Assembly (NCBI RefSeq): GCF_900103215.1
Contig: NZ_FNGV01000007.1
Location: 215,778-279,777, forward strand
DNA length: 64,000 bases
Source of the DNA: Kriegella aquimaris
Lineage (GTDB): Bacteria > Bacteroidota > Bacteroidia > Flavobacteriales > Flavobacteriaceae
Direction of reading: 5' to 3'
Under the pieces are notes generated by a model that saw only the letters and a list, made by a program, of their open reading frames with translations, made no database searches and was not told the DNA's origin. Numbering within the stretch: the stretch's first letter is position 1; every line of letters begins with the position of its first letter. The translations under genes and the position numbers were made by a program. This document shows, piece after piece, positions 63,810 to 64,000 of this stretch.

Positions 63810-63840
63810 TTTGGCAGTGTCGAAAAGGGTCGTATATTTG
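63810..63840 (+). promoter_or_regulatory. rRNA operon promoter P2
   Basis: TTTG (63810-63813), 19 bases, TATATTTG (63833-63840), an exact consensus match, followed by CACCCGC. The sequence after it resembles flavobacterial rRNA leaders (GTTCATTGAAATATTGCAAA at 63934-63953), so a 16S rRNA gene probably begins just beyond the right edge. Confidence 0.75.
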
Positions 63841-64000
63841 CACCCGCTTAGAGACACAGGGACAGGATTCAGGTCCTGTACGACAGGAGAGATCGAGAGC
63901 GGCGGCCCCGATGGCGGGGACGTTTTTTAAGGAGTTCATTGAAATATTGCAAAGACAGCGTAGGCACGTTTCGCCCCAAGGGGAGGAATGTGTTTATAAT
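63841..64000 (+). ncRNA. rRNA operon leader, 3' part outside window
   Basis: Predicted untranslated leader. It has an ACAGGA/TCCTGT hairpin (63862-63879), a 5-bp CCCCG/CGGGG stem (63906-63919) followed after ACG by a T-run (63923-63928) that resembles a terminator, a boxA-like GTTCATTGAAATATTG, and a CCCCAAGGGG repeat. The 16S rRNA start (AGAGTTTGATC) is not reached. This identity is inferred from promoter and leader features only. Confidence 0.6.

Noticed and set aside
1..64000. CRISPR array, prophage, transposase, integrase, toxin-antitoxin or biosynthetic cluster
   Set aside because: No regularly spaced repeats, phage genes, integrase-like catalytic motifs or modular synthases were found in reading both strands.

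Overview
The window reads as chromosome of a marine-type flavobacterium (Bacteroidota, Flavobacteriaceae). Support: A+T-rich sequence, promoters of the Bacteroidota type (TTTG or TTG, 19-20 bp, TAnnTTTG) instead of -35/-10 boxes, weak ribosome binding sites, a PF14905-type outer-membrane beta-barrel gene, a fused ABC-permease/M1-peptidase gene, LytS/LytTR signalling and a CarboxypepD_reg-like TonB receptor. I cannot fix the genus. No phage, CRISPR, transposase, integrase or restriction system is visible.

Layout. 1-4.4 kb: 5'-truncated outer-membrane barrel, methyltransferase, small secreted protein and a serine hydrolase lipoprotein. 4.4-17 kb: accessory and partly decayed. It holds a Crp-type regulator, a GMC oxidoreductase with a CxxCxxCxxC motif paired with a twin-arginine small subunit (like FAD-glucose dehydrogenase alpha/gamma), a second methyltransferase, a broken 78-codon gene, a membrane-anchored flavodoxin-like protein, a CDP-alcohol phosphotransferase, an MlaEFD-type lipid transporter, a copper-chaperone-like HMA protein, an L,D-transpeptidase, a universal stress protein and several remnant-bearing gaps. 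Three Crp/FNR-type boxes (TGA-N6-TCA) lie at exactly the same distance (29.5 bp) from a TAnnTTT(G/A) -7 element, which points to one co-regulated set, probably responding to oxygen or redox.

17-37 kb: FtsX/MacB-like permease, a membrane class III nucleotide cyclase with an overlooked 52-aa gene in front, HtrA-like protease, secreted proteins, a LytS/LytTR pair, a Crp regulator, FMN reductase, GNAT, DoxX, an ABM monooxygenase carrying an apparent Crp-derived tail, an ABC/M1 fusion transporter, DUF4386, a YdcZ-type transporter, nitroreductase, a truncated glyoxalase and tRNA-Lys(UUU).

37-49 kb: housekeeping. Shikimate kinase, a phosphoribosyltransferase, an S4 RNA-binding protein, an FKBP-like lipoprotein, split transketolase, tgt (without the zinc cysteines), LptF/G-type permease, accA, dnaB and an uncharacterised protein usually labelled asparagine synthetase B.

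49-58.7 kb: an iron or metal uptake locus. A TonB receptor, a DUF4374 lipoprotein, an ankyrin-repeat exported protein, a DUF2271 protein and a PepSY-flavodoxin-FNR membrane reductase lie opposite an AraC regulator, with nested palindromes between receptor and regulator.

58.7-64 kb: HAD phosphatase, YjbQ, then thrS-infC-rpmI-rplT on the minus strand (infC apparently starts at ATA), and two tandem rRNA-type promoters with a structured leader running off the right edge toward a presumed rRNA operon.
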